A DNA stretch of 45,560 nt, from NCBI GenBank assembly GCA_017463425.1, contig JAFTPE010000024.1:1-45560 (forward strand), in the 5' to 3' direction. This stretch comes from Clostridia bacterium (GTDB lineage: Bacteria > Bacillota > Clostridia > Christensenellales > Borkfalkiaceae). The notes beneath the pieces are model-generated. The model saw nothing but the letters and a program-made list of their open reading frames with translations. It was not told the DNA's origin and ran no database searches. Each line of letters opens with the position of its first letter. The first letter of the stretch is position 1. This document shows positions 13,855 through 22,091 of this stretch, piece by piece. The translations under genes and the position numbers were made by a program.

Positions 13855-16185
13855 TTAAGCAACGTCCAACGGCTTGAATAATCTCACGGCGAGCGCGGTC
13901 ATATCGTCCTTGGCTTTGCCACCGTATGCAGCCAACGCCTGGTGCAATAAATTGTCTGCAAGCTGTTGAGGATTGTTCGCGGGTACGGATTTTAAAACTT
14001 CGTACAAATCGGTGGTAGAGCCGAATGCGTCGGTGATTCCGTCGCTTAAAAACAGCAGCACGTCGTCGTGGCATAAAGAATACGCCGCCGTGTCAGGGCG
14101 CAAGGAATCGAGAATCCCTAACGGCAGAGAATTGCCTTCGATTACCTTAACCGTCGACCCCGAAAGGATAAAGCCCAAAGGCGAACCGATTTTGACGATA
14201 TCTGCCGCGCCGTTGTCTAAATCAATGATTGCGATATCTACACAGGAAAAAGTTTCTTCTTTGCTGAACGTAAGCAATTTGTTGATAGTGGAAAGGACTA
14301 AGTCAGACGGCATTTTCGCTCGATAAAAACTCTCTAAAAGGGAAATAGTGCTTTCGGAAATACGCCGCGCGTATTCGCCGCTGCCCATTCCGTCAGAGAG
14401 GGCGACCATAAATCGCCGTTCGTCAATTTTGATAACGGTGTGCGTGTCGCCGCTGGCGGTTTCGCCCTCCTTTTTTACGGTTGCCACGCCAAATGCCGCG
14501 TCGAAATAGGGCTTTTTCCGTAAAATGCAACAAAATTTGTCGTTCGACAAGGGGATTCGTTGGGAAATTACCATAGTTACGTTGAAAAGATGAGAGGCGA
14601 CGGCGGCTATTTTTTTAACGTCCGCTTTGCCGAACGTAATTAAAGACAAAGTAAGGTTGTCCTCGTCGCCGTAAATCAACACTTCCGAACAAACAATACC
14701 AACGCGTAAAAGGGCAACGTTTAATTCCCGTTCTTTGTCCGAATAAATTCGCAACGGCTCACATTGTTCTACGGCAAGATTTTTCAAAATTTCGCTTACA
14801 CCCTGCGCTTGGTTGGCAAGTAGCAATCGCCCCGAGGCTGCATTCTCCGTTTCCAACATATATTTTTGATAATCCCCGATTTTTCGATTAACGGCATAGA
14901 GGATTTCACTTTGTAAAATGCAGTCGTCGGCAAGGGCGCGTGGTAGGTCGATAAGGCTAGTGCGCCCCTTTAAACAACCGATATCCACCAATTTATCTAT
15001 TTCCGTTTGCGTACCTTTGCGAACGCAAGAACGGTACCGTTCACATTTTTTACAAACGTCTTCAATAACGCAACCGCGGATAAATTCTTTTGCGCCTTGT
15101 TCGGCTTCGTTTGTGCCGAGGGAAGAAAACGTCGTTTGAATTTCACGGAAAACGGAGGAGAGTTCAAACAGCTTTTCGCCCACGGTAGCGCGGTTGCGGT
15201 TGATGGCAATTCTTGAAAGATGTTTTTCTCGATAAAAAACCAATTTATCTTCCAAACTTCGTAAAAGAGGCGCAGGCGTGAGGATAAAAAGCAAGGCGGG
15301 CAAGGTGGCAGATAAAACAGATTGCACGAGATAAGTCGTTGGATAGGCGTACACACCGTCGAAATAAGCGTATGTAAAAAATGCAGTAAGCAACGCGCAC
15401 GTAGCGGCGAGCCGTCCGTTTTTGATAAACAATGCAACGCAAACACCGTACACAAAAAAGCGTTCGGGCGAGAAATGCGCAATGAAGAAAGGCGGCAAGG
15501 AAAGGACGAACGCGCAAATAACCGAAGTGGAATCTTTCGTGGTTTGCGAAAATAGCAATAAAATGAAAAATGCGATACCCATGTACGCGCTCACGCTCAA
15601 AAGTCGGCATATTCCCACCCCGATTAACGTAAATAAAAGTACGTTGAAAAGCAACTCGTCATTGCGTAATCGACATTTTAACAATTTGTTGAGTAACGCT
15701 TTTACTGCGACGGAAAATGCGGCGGAGAGTAAGAAGATAAGACAAGCCAACACCACTTTTTGCGACAATGCGCCAAGTCGAAATCCCAAATTAATAGGCA
15801 AGGGATAGGCAGAAAACGGCGCAAACGCAACGAATCCGCCCAAGCTCAACGACAAACAAAGCAAGGGCAGAAAATTAAATTCTTTCAAACGGCCTTTAAG
15901 AAACCGATTTTGCAATAAAAATCCAACGGAGAGAAATACGGCTTGTCCGGCGTATAAAAGGACGAGCGTGGGGTTTGCCGAGGGCAGGGCGGAAAGGACG
16001 TAGAAAACGGAGCAAGCGATTGTGGAAAGCCCTACGGAAGATACGGCGTATAATAACGCTAGCCCAAACGGCTCGCTGTGTGGACAGACGTGAAAAAGAA
16101 AGAAGATAGAAAGCCCAAACGTTATATGTAGAAACACGTTAAAAAAATCGATTTTTTTTGGAAACAAAATAAAAAACCTCCGCAA
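13855..16185 (-). CDS. spoIIE: Stage II sporulation protein E (membrane PP2C phosphatase)
   Basis: SpoIIE dephosphorylates the anti-anti-sigma factor SpoIIAA, releasing sigma-F in the forespore, and acts at the asymmetric septum. The 776-residue protein begins with about ten membrane segments (residues about 15-305), continues with a regulatory domain containing a Cys-rich stretch (CVIEDVCKKCERYRSC), and ends in a PP2C-type phosphatase domain (about 570-770). Metal-site motifs are seen: SDGMGSG (Asp598), SDGITDAF (Asp715) and KDDMTALAV (Asp760/761). The length is close to that of the Bacillus protein (about 827). mazF ends 75 bp upstream in the same direction. No convincing Spo0A box was seen upstream. 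Its presence argues strongly that the organism can sporulate or descends from a sporulator. Confidence 0.95.
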   Translation of the reverse strand: MRRFFILFPKKIDFFNVFLHITFGLSIFFLFHVCPHSEPFGLALLYAVSSVGLSTIACSVFYVLSALPSANPTLVLLYAGQAVFLSVGFLLQNRFLKGRLKEFNFLPLLCLSLSLGGFVAFAPFSAYPLPINLGFRLGALSQKVVLACLIFLLSAAFSVAVKALLNKLLKCRLRNDELLFNVLLFTLIGVGICRLLSVSAYMGIAFFILLLFSQTTKDSTSVICAFVLSLPPFFIAHFSPERFFVYGVCVALFIKNGRLAATCALLTAFFTYAYFDGVYAYPTTYLVQSVLSATLPALLFILTPAPLLRSLEDKLVFYREKHLSRIAINRNRATVGEKLFELSSVFREIQTTFSSLGTNEAEQGAKEFIRGCVIEDVCKKCERYRSCVRKGTQTEIDKLVDIGCLKGRTSLIDLPRALADDCILQSEILYAVNRKIGDYQKYMLETENAASGRLLLANQAQGVSEILKNLAVEQCEPLRIYSDKERELNVALLRVGIVCSEVLIYGDEDNLTLSLITFGKADVKKIAAVASHLFNVTMVISQRIPLSNDKFCCILRKKPYFDAAFGVATVKKEGETASGDTHTVIKIDERRFMVALSDGMGSGEYARRISESTISLLESFYRAKMPSDLVLSTINKLLTFSKEETFSCVDIAIIDLDNGAADIVKIGSPLGFILSGSTVKVIEGNSLPLGILDSLRPDTAAYSLCHDDVLLFLSDGITDAFGSTTDLYEVLKSVPANNPQQLADNLLHQALAAYGGKAKDDMTALAVRLFKPLDVA

Positions 16186-16193
16186 TCAATGTC

Positions 16194-16232
16194 CCTCTAG
16201 TATAGAGGAAAAAAGATTGCGGAAATTGTCCG
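16194..16232 (-). other. Two small inverted repeats in the mazF-spoIIE gap
   Basis: CCTCTA/TAGAGG (16194-16208, 3-nt loop) and GCGGA/TCCGC (16218-16232) lie between mazF and spoIIE. A TATAAT on the minus strand at 16242-16247 could be a spoIIE -10, but I see no good -35. Confidence 0.4.
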
Positions 16233-16260
16233 CTTTTGCAAAATTATAAACAACTTTGTT

Positions 16261-16614
16261 TTAATTGTTGACGGGAAATCCTAAACTGATTAAAATTGCA
16301 CGATTTACCCGTAACATAGTCGCAGGTGGCAATTCCCCGATACGTTCTTTCAAACGTCGTTTGTCTAACGTGCGGATTTGTTCGAGAAGAATCACGCTGT
16401 CTTTGGCTAACCCGTACGCGGACGGCAGTTCGATATGAGTGGGCAGTTTTGCTTTGTTGATTTTGCTGGTAACGGCGGCTGCGATAATCGTGGGCGAATA
16501 TTTATTCCCAATGTCGTTTTGCACGACGAGGACGGGACGGATTCCGCCTTGTTCACTCCCTACCACGGGGGATAAATCCGCATAATACAGTTCACCGCGT
16601 TTTACGTTCATCAT
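16261..16614 (-). CDS. mazF: MazF/NdoA-type mRNA endoribonuclease toxin
   Basis: The 117-residue protein is a PemK/MazF-fold endoribonuclease: [29 protein letters not shown] at the N-terminus contains the catalytic Arg in GGIRPV, followed by [12 protein letters not shown] (catalytic Ser/Thr region) and TH(I/V)ELP, then [17 protein letters not shown]. This is the EndoA/NdoA subtype of Bacillota. The start at 16614 is preferred because AAAGAGGT lies 5 bp upstream; an earlier in-frame ATG at 16641 has no site. No antitoxin gene is adjacent: the upstream region is a divergent intergenic space. The antitoxin may be encoded elsewhere or the protein may have a housekeeping RNase role. It is probably co-transcribed with spoIIE. 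Confidence 0.93.
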   Translation of the reverse strand: MMNVKRGELYYADLSPVVGSEQGGIRPVLVVQNDIGNKYSPTIIAAAVTSKINKAKLPTHIELPSAYGLAKDSVILLEQIRTLDKRRLKERIGELPPATMLRVNRAILISLGFPVNN

Positions 16615-16737
16615 ACAATACCTCTTTTGAAAACCGAACAAACTCCCTTACCGTATTATATGTAAAAGCAGTGTGTTTCCGTTCGTTTTCTCTTTTTGAG
16701 TATATCCGATATCGTGGTATTTTATACACGAAAAGAA

Positions 16738-16766
16738 TTGCAAAAATATGTTTGATGTGTTATAAT
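16738..16766 (+). promoter_or_regulatory. Extended -10 promoter of the lipoprotein gene
   Basis: TTGCAA, 17-bp spacer, TATAAT with a TG one base upstream of the -10. Confidence 0.7.
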
Positions 16767-16797
16767 GTAAGAAAATTAACAAAAAGAGGTCGTCTAT

Positions 16798-17604
16798 ATG
16801 AAAGTAAGGAAACGTGTTTTTGCAATGGCGGTTTGTTTGACTGCGGTCTGCTCATTGGCTTTTAGCGTAGCTTGCGATAAGGAGAATAAACACAGTTCAG
16901 AGGGAGAAAGCTCAAGTTCTTCCGTTATGATAAATAGTAGTAATGGTGGTAATACATCTTTGGATGAAAAGACACTAACGGTTACGGAAACGGAATGGAA
17001 AGAGGCTTTGAAAAAAAATGGTTTTTCTAATATTACGATTATGAAAGAAGTAAATGATAAAGCCACGAGATACAAGAAAAACACAGACGGAACGAAAACA
17101 GTATCCTTGACAGTTTTTGAAATTATGAAAGAAGAAATGAAACTCGCGCAAAACGGGATTTATTATTTTAGAGGGGATGAAAACGTAACGAATAAAAGAG
17201 CGGGAAGGCAAGAAACGTATTGGGAATATGGCGACGACAATTTTTTTAAATATTATAAAAACGAAATAAAAATTAGGGAAAATTGGATCATAGAAGATTG
17301 GGAAAAAACTCAACATACAAAATTAGGTTTTGATATTGAGGATGCTTTAGGTGAATGTATACCCGTTGCTTTACGAGAGTATTATCATTCTTTTGAATTT
17401 AAAGACGGCGTATACGTTGTAAATCAGCTTATTATTGGAGAATCTACTTTTAGAAACGTCAAACTCGGTTTTGAAGATAAAAAGCTCGTTTATTGTGAAT
17501 ATGAATATACTCTCGAATTAGATCTTGAAACGATAGAATCTTCATATAAACTAACTTATTTTGATTATGGTACGACGACTATAACTTTTCCCGTTCTTGA
17601 ATAA
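16798..17604 (+). CDS. Putative lipoprotein of unknown function
   Basis: The 268-residue protein has a lipoprotein signal: basic MKVRKR, hydrophobic core, and SVAC with Cys26 as the probable lipidation site. The -3 residue is Ser rather than the usual Leu, so the lipobox is slightly atypical. A Ser/Asn-rich flexible linker (about 30-55) follows, as in clostridial lipoproteins. The rest is a charged, beta-rich extracytoplasmic domain with no family that I recognise. AAAGAGGT lies 7 bp before the ATG. Its base composition is more AT-rich than its neighbours', which could mean recent acquisition or relaxed selection. It is monocistronic and divergent from mazF. Confidence 0.75.
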   Translation: MKVRKRVFAMAVCLTAVCSLAFSVACDKENKHSSEGESSSSSVMINSSNGGNTSLDEKTLTVTETEWKEALKKNGFSNITIMKEVNDKATRYKKNTDGTKTVSLTVFEIMKEEMKLAQNGIYYFRGDENVTNKRAGRQETYWEYGDDNFFKYYKNEIKIRENWIIEDWEKTQHTKLGFDIEDALGECIPVALREYYHSFEFKDGVYVVNQLIIGESTFRNVKLGFEDKKLVYCEYEYTLELDLETIESSYKLTYFDYGTTTITFPVLE

Positions 17605-17651
17605 AATTAAAAAAACAATACCTGCCTTACACAAACGAGTAGGGCAGGTAT
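17605..17651 (-). terminator. Terminator after pgi (convergent with the lipoprotein gene)
   Basis: A 13-bp stem (arms 17618-17630 and 17639-17651, core ACCTGCC/GGCAGGT, one G-U) is followed on the minus strand by a T-rich run at 17605-17617. Confidence 0.85.
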
Positions 17652-17684
17652 GCGTTTAAATTGTAATTTGCTATGTTTTACAGC

Positions 17685-19118
17685 TTAAATGATACATTTA
17701 TTTTCTTTTGCAGGCAACGAATCGAGTTCCTTTTTCTTTTCCGCATATCCCGATTTGCCGAGCAATGCAAACGTTGCTTTTTTGCCTTCTTCTACACCGG
17801 GTTGATTGAACGTGTTGATGTTTAACATTGCGCCTGCGTATGCCGTTTGCAATTCAAACAAGAACAAGAGCTGTCCAAGTGTGAATGCGTTAAGTTCGGG
17901 AATCCAAAGGGTATAATTCATTCTGCCCGCTTTGGTAAGGGCGTACGCTGTTGCTGCGTTTTCCGCTTGAATGAGTTCTTCCATGGTATGTCCGCCGAGG
18001 AACGCCACGTCGGGAATGGATTCGCAACCGTGAGGAATGGGCATTTCGCATGCGTATTTCTTCAGCGACAGGAAAGTTACTACTTTGTCGTAAGGCCCTT
18101 CGGTGTAAAGTTGCACTTGGGAATGTTGGTCGGTAACGCCCAAGGATTTAACGGGGGTTTGTCCGACGTTGCAGGATTTGCCGTCCAGCGTTTCATTTTT
18201 GCCGAGAGATTCCGCCCACAGTTGGCAATACCAATCCGCAAGGAATTTCAAATTGTCCGAATAGGGCATCATAACGCCGATATTTTTTCCTTCTTCCATT
18301 GCCGCAATTTGCAGTACAGCTGACATCAACGCGGGGTTATTACGCATAGAGGGCTTGTTGCATACCGAATCCATATACGCCGCGCCTGCAAGCAATCCGT
18401 TGATGTCGATACCAACCACAGCCGCAGGGAGCAAACCTACAGGACAAAGTTGTGAAAATCTGCCGCCAACGCCGTCGGGAAGAACGTAGCTTTTAATTCC
18501 GCCACATTCGTCGGAAATCTTTTTCAAATTGCCTTTCATGGCGTCTGTGGTGAAGATAACGTTGTCTTTCACGTTTACGCCTGCCTTGGTCAACTGGTCG
18601 AGGATAATGAGGTATTGCGCCATTGTTTCGCTGGTCGCGCCTGATTTGGAAATGACGTTAAAACAGGTTTTGTCCGGTTCGATTACGTCTAACAAATCAC
18701 GCATACGAACGGGGTCAACGTTGTCCTCCACGTAAAATTTCGGACCTTTTCTTTTTGCTTTGGGCAAATCGTTATAATGCAAATGACAGAGTGCGTTAAA
18801 CGCCATAATAGGGCCGAGCGCGCTGCCACCAATACCCAAAACAACGAAATATTGATATTTTTTTCTGATGTCTTTCGCTGTTTTTAAAATGTCCGCAACG
18901 ATTTCCTTTTGATTGTAAGGAAGTTCCGTCCAACCCATATACAATTCGTCTTTGCCGCGGTTTTCTTTTACGTAACGGAATGCCGCATTTGCCTTGGACG
19001 CATACGAAGAAAGTTTTCTTTCTGTAAAACCTTTTTCGCCCAAAAATCTGTCCATCATATTGTTGTAGTCTAACGTAACGCGCATAGAATTACGCCATTC
19101 TCTAGTTTTGTAACCCAT
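17685..19118 (-). CDS. pgi: Glucose-6-phosphate isomerase
   Basis: Pgi interconverts glucose-6-phosphate and fructose-6-phosphate in glycolysis and gluconeogenesis. The 477-residue protein shows the SIS-fold phosphate site (VVLGIGGSALGP, SKSGATSETM), family signature 1 (GVGGRFSQLCPVG), the VTDQHSQVQLYTEGP block with catalytic His region, and the C-terminal LNINTFNQPGVEEGK with the conserved Lys. It is about 25 residues longer than most Bacillota enzymes because of N-terminal residues; the start is supported by an AAGGAG site 8 bp upstream. It has its own promoter and terminator. Confidence 0.96.
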   Translation of the reverse strand: MGYKTREWRNSMRVTLDYNNMMDRFLGEKGFTERKLSSYASKANAAFRYVKENRGKDELYMGWTELPYNQKEIVADILKTAKDIRKKYQYFVVLGIGGSALGPIMAFNALCHLHYNDLPKAKRKGPKFYVEDNVDPVRMRDLLDVIEPDKTCFNVISKSGATSETMAQYLIILDQLTKAGVNVKDNVIFTTDAMKGNLKKISDECGGIKSYVLPDGVGGRFSQLCPVGLLPAAVVGIDINGLLAGAAYMDSVCNKPSMRNNPALMSAVLQIAAMEEGKNIGVMMPYSDNLKFLADWYCQLWAESLGKNETLDGKSCNVGQTPVKSLGVTDQHSQVQLYTEGPYDKVVTFLSLKKYACEMPIPHGCESIPDVAFLGGHTMEELIQAENAATAYALTKAGRMNYTLWIPELNAFTLGQLLFLFELQTAYAGAMLNINTFNQPGVEEGKKATFALLGKSGYAEKKKELDSLPAKENKCII

Positions 19119-19160
19119 AAATAAATCTCCTTGACGTTTAATATAATTTTTTCACATACT

Positions 19161-19189
19161 ATTTTACTATTTATCTCCAACAATGTCAA
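19161..19189 (-). promoter_or_regulatory. Sigma-A promoter of pgi
   Basis: On the minus strand: TTGACA, 17-bp spacer, TAAAAT. Confidence 0.8.
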
Positions 19190-19219
19190 GAATACGAATA
19201 AGAAAAATTACGATAAAAA

Positions 19220-19249
19220 CGCAAAAAAACGAAAAAGTAACTAGGTTAC
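19220..19249 (-). terminator. Weak terminator overlapping the stop codon of the flippase gene
   Basis: On the minus strand GTAAC-CTA-GTTAC, containing the stop codon, is followed by TTTTTC and a second T-run. Confidence 0.5.
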
Positions 19250-20781
19250 GTACGAGATTCGTCGTTTTTTCGGGATTTGAAAAGTTTGGGGAAATCGTGA
19301 AAGGAAATTTGTTTGGTTAACAGATACAGAACAATCGTGAAAAGACCCATAACGCAAGCGGAAAGAAACACTGCCAAGAGTTCGCCTAAAAACCGTTTAA
19401 AAAGGACGGAACAAAACTGTCCGACGATGGATACAGGTAAGATAAACAAAAGGGGTAGAAAAATAGAGTGAACGCGTACCTGCCCACGTCCTTTTTGCAA
19501 AAACGAGCATTTTTTATGTAAAAATAAGAGGTTGCAAACGGCGTTTATGGAAAAATTTGCGCCCAATCCAATCATATAGGCGTACACACCGCAAACAGGC
19601 GGTAAACAAAGTACACAAAGCAGCATTGCCGCCGCGCCGTAGAAATAAAAAAGAAAGGTTTTCTTTTCAAAGCCCATCGAATTTAACATTCCCGTCGAAA
19701 TCATAGTCAAACTCATAGGGAGCAGTATAGGGCAGCTTTTTACGATAATTTCGCCTGCCAAAACGTTGGAAAAAGCGATTTGTCCCACGTCTTTTCCAAG
19801 GGCGTAGAAAAAGGGGATTAAGATACAGGAAACCAGTAGGGAATACCGCAATCCGCGTTGCAAATTTTTATTCAGCCGTTCAAAATTTTTCCGATAAAAA
19901 TCTTCGGATAATTCAGGGACGAGTACGAGGGAAATCGAGCCGATAATCGTGGCGGGAATAAAAAGTATGGGCAGGGCCATACCCGACGCCGCGCCGAATA
20001 ATTTTAACGCTTCCGTTTCGTTTATGCCCGAACGAATCAACATAGCAGGCAATAAAACGGCTACGGCTGAATTGACGAACGAACCGCTCGCACGGACGGA
20101 AGTGATAGGCAGGGTTGCGTTGAACAAAGGTTTTAACGCTTGTTTGGGCGAGGAAAGCCGTCCGCCTTGAAAGAGAAAACAAAGAACGGCGGCGGTGAAA
20201 GAAAACAGGTAGGAAACAACTGCCGCCCAAGCGGCTTTTTCTGCGCCGATTTGCGCCGACGATACGTTTTTTAATAACAATACGCCCACGATTACCATCA
20301 CCGTTTCTTCGGAAATTTCCAAAACAGAGGACAATAAAAATTTTTTATTACCCCAAAAATATCCGCGTATCACCGCATAAAGCGAAGTGAAAACGAGCCC
20401 GATTAGCAAAATTCGAAATACGGACAAACAACGATCGTCGGAAAAGAGAAAGGTCATTCGTTTTCCAAAAACGCCAAGGACGATACATAGGGGCAAGGTA
20501 AGCAATAGACTGAGAAGTAGCCCGGAAGAAATCGCGCGACGTTCGCCGCGCGGATTGTTTTCGGCTTTGCTTTTGGAAATCATACGGGAAACGCTGACGG
20601 GAAGTCCACCCGTGCCGATTGTGAGGAATAGGGAGAATAGGGATAAAGCCACTTGATACAGCCCAACGCCTTCCGCACCGATAAAGCGTGATAAAACGAT
20701 TCGATATAAAAACCCGAGGCCGCGTTCGGCAACGGACAGCGCGGTTACGACGGAGGCTGTGGTGTAAATGCGATTTTTCAT
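19246..20781 (-). CDS. SpoVB-like MOP-superfamily lipid flippase
   Basis: The 511-residue protein has 13-14 membrane segments over its whole length and belongs to the polysaccharide-transporter branch of the MATE/MOP superfamily. The N-terminus (ERGLGFLYRIVLSRFIGAEGVGLYQ, then LPVSVSRMISKS) is typical of the SpoVB/YtgP/MurJ-like group of Bacillota. SpoVB acts in spore cortex synthesis, probably by translocating a lipid-linked peptidoglycan precursor. SpoVB versus a related flippase (YtgP/YkvU or MurJ-like) cannot be decided by eye. The start lacks a strong ribosome binding site. A LysM gene diverges from it across a 112-bp gap. Confidence 0.85.
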   Translation of the reverse strand: MKNRIYTTASVVTALSVAERGLGFLYRIVLSRFIGAEGVGLYQVALSLFSLFLTIGTGGLPVSVSRMISKSKAENNPRGERRAISSGLLLSLLLTLPLCIVLGVFGKRMTFLFSDDRCLSVFRILLIGLVFTSLYAVIRGYFWGNKKFLLSSVLEISEETVMVIVGVLLLKNVSSAQIGAEKAAWAAVVSYLFSFTAAVLCFLFQGGRLSSPKQALKPLFNATLPITSVRASGSFVNSAVAVLLPAMLIRSGINETEALKLFGAASGMALPILFIPATIIGSISLVLVPELSEDFYRKNFERLNKNLQRGLRYSLLVSCILIPFFYALGKDVGQIAFSNVLAGEIIVKSCPILLPMSLTMISTGMLNSMGFEKKTFLFYFYGAAAMLLCVLCLPPVCGVYAYMIGLGANFSINAVCNLLFLHKKCSFLQKGRGQVRVHSIFLPLLFILPVSIVGQFCSVLFKRFLGELLAVFLSACVMGLFTIVLYLLTKQISFHDFPKLFKSRKNDESRT

Positions 20782-20893
20782 AGTTTATTGTACGAGCCTT
20801 GTGGACAAAATATGCTTGTCTTTATAAAACGTTGCCAAAAGCAAATAAAAAATAGAGCATAATTTTTTTTGATTTTGAATAGAATAAAGAACA

Positions 20894-21178
20894 ATGTTAA
20901 AAACCGTGCGTATCCAATATTATAAAGTGAAAGAGGGGCAAACTTTGCGACAAATCGCGGAGGCGTTTTCCGTTTCCGAATGGAAGTTGGCGAAAGAAAA
21001 CGCCCTTATACAGCCGCCTTGTATGGGTCAGGTTTTGAAAATCCCCAACGAAAGCGGCAATGCGTATATCGTGCGCGAGGGGGACACGAAAGAGCTGTTG
21101 TGCGGCAGTGAGGAAACGTTTCGCACCGTCAACGGTACGGACGTGTTCTATATCGGTATGCGCGTGATTTTGGCGTAA
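20894..21178 (+). CDS. Small LysM-domain protein
   Basis: The 94-residue protein consists of one clear LysM repeat (about residues 9-51: YYKVKEGQTLRQIAEAF ... LAKENAL ... GQVLKIP) and a second degenerate one (about 58-94: YIVREGDTKELL ... FYIGMRVIL). LysM domains bind N-acetylglucosamine-containing glycans such as peptidoglycan or spore cortex. There is no signal peptide, which is usual for spore-coat or cortex LysM proteins made in the mother cell. The ribosome binding site is weak. Its position divergent from a SpoVB-like gene suggests, but does not prove, a sporulation role. Confidence 0.8.
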   Translation: MLKTVRIQYYKVKEGQTLRQIAEAFSVSEWKLAKENALIQPPCMGQVLKIPNESGNAYIVREGDTKELLCGSEETFRTVNGTDVFYIGMRVILA

Positions 21179-21250
21179 AAATCGTAAACGCCGTCAAAGC
21201 TGAAAATGGGCAAAATAAAAAGAACAAAAGGACGGGGAAAAGGAATACTA

Positions 21251-21320
21251 TATAATAAGTAACAAAAAGCGAACAACCGAAAAACGCGCGATAAAAGTAG
21301 AAGAAAACGAAAAACGCGCG
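21251..21320 (+). promoter_or_regulatory. -10 element and 13-bp direct repeats before the 220-aa gene
   Basis: TATAAT at 21251-21256 has no good sigma-A -35, so an alternative sigma factor is possible. CGAAAAACGCGCG occurs twice, at 21278-21290 and 21308-21320 (30-bp period), in the presumed leader. Confidence 0.4.
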
Positions 21321-21350
21321 TAAAGCGGTTTCGTGAACAGGAGGTATACC

Positions 21351-22013
21351 ATGTCCTTTTATTCTAATTTTCAATCGGATAAATGCCCTGGCGCGGTTAC
21401 GGGCAGTCCGTTGAACGGTTTGACGGAAAAAGTGTGTATTCAGGCAGAGAAAATTTTCGACGCTTGTATTAAACAAACGCAGTTGGAAAATTATACTTTG
21501 ACGCTTACGGACCTCACGCCTGCCAACCCTACATATCCTTTAACGTTCGTCAGCGCGCGTTCGACAAGCAGCGAGGCAGTCGTTACCAATCTCAATATCG
21601 AACGCCAAGCGGATAAATCTTGCGCGCGTGTGCAAGCAACGGTTACCGTGCCTTTGGAAGTGTTGTACACTGACGCGAACGGCGTAGACGGGAGCGCAAC
21701 GGCTTCGGTGTCGTTGACGCAAGACGTATTGTTGTTTGTGCCTGCGCCGTCTATTATACCGTTTACGGTGCGCGCGGTGGTCAGCGCGGTTGCGCCCGAC
21801 GGCGTATACGACGCGGCAACGCAAGGGTTTATCGTCAGCATTTGCGCTACGGTCATTTTGAAGATTGCGATGCCCGTGGAATTGCTTGTGCCGACGTACG
21901 GATATTGCGCGATTCCGCCTGCGCAAGAATATTCGCAAGAAGTTTGCGCGGGATTCTTTGAATTGCCTTTGTACCCGCAGGGCAAGGGCGGCGGAAAGTG
22001 TTGCAATAATTAA
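21351..22013 (+). CDS. Unknown 220-aa protein, possibly spore or cell-surface
   Basis: The start at 21351 follows AGGAGGT by 5 bp. The protein opens with MSFYSNFQSDKCPGAVTGSP and C-x-Q-A-E-K-I-F-D-A-C, continues with a beta-rich, Ser/Thr/Val-rich region (about 45-175), and ends in a Cys/Gly tail GKGGGKCCNN; there are about eight Cys. It has no signal peptide; hydrophobic strands near 125-165 look like beta structure, not membrane helices. It resembles hypothetical clostridial proteins whose function I cannot name. Cytoplasmic Cys-rich, repeat-like composition next to LysM and SpoVB-like genes is compatible with a spore coat component, but this is inference. Confidence 0.7.
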   Translation: MSFYSNFQSDKCPGAVTGSPLNGLTEKVCIQAEKIFDACIKQTQLENYTLTLTDLTPANPTYPLTFVSARSTSSEAVVTNLNIERQADKSCARVQATVTVPLEVLYTDANGVDGSATASVSLTQDVLLFVPAPSIIPFTVRAVVSAVAPDGVYDAATQGFIVSICATVILKIAMPVELLVPTYGYCAIPPAQEYSQEVCAGFFELPLYPQGKGGGKCCNN

Positions 22014-22037
22014 AAAACGGATAGAAACAAAACGGTA

Positions 22038-22075
22038 TTTTCCCTGCAAAAAGCTCTTGCTTTTTGCAGGGAAAA
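22038..22075 (+). terminator. Perfect 17-bp hairpin between the 220-aa gene and the phosphoesterase
   Basis: Arms 22038-22054 and 22059-22075 (core CCCTGCAAAAAGC/GCTTTTTGCAGGG) are perfectly complementary around TCTT. There is no T-tract after it. The promoter of the next gene overlaps its right arm. Confidence 0.65.
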
Positions 22076-22085
22076 CTGCTATAAT
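22057..22085 (+). promoter_or_regulatory. Extended -10 promoter of the metallophosphoesterase
   Basis: TTGCTT, 17-bp spacer, TATAAT with TG one base upstream. The predicted transcription start coincides with the start codon at 22092. Confidence 0.6.
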
Positions 22086-22091
22086 AGGGAT

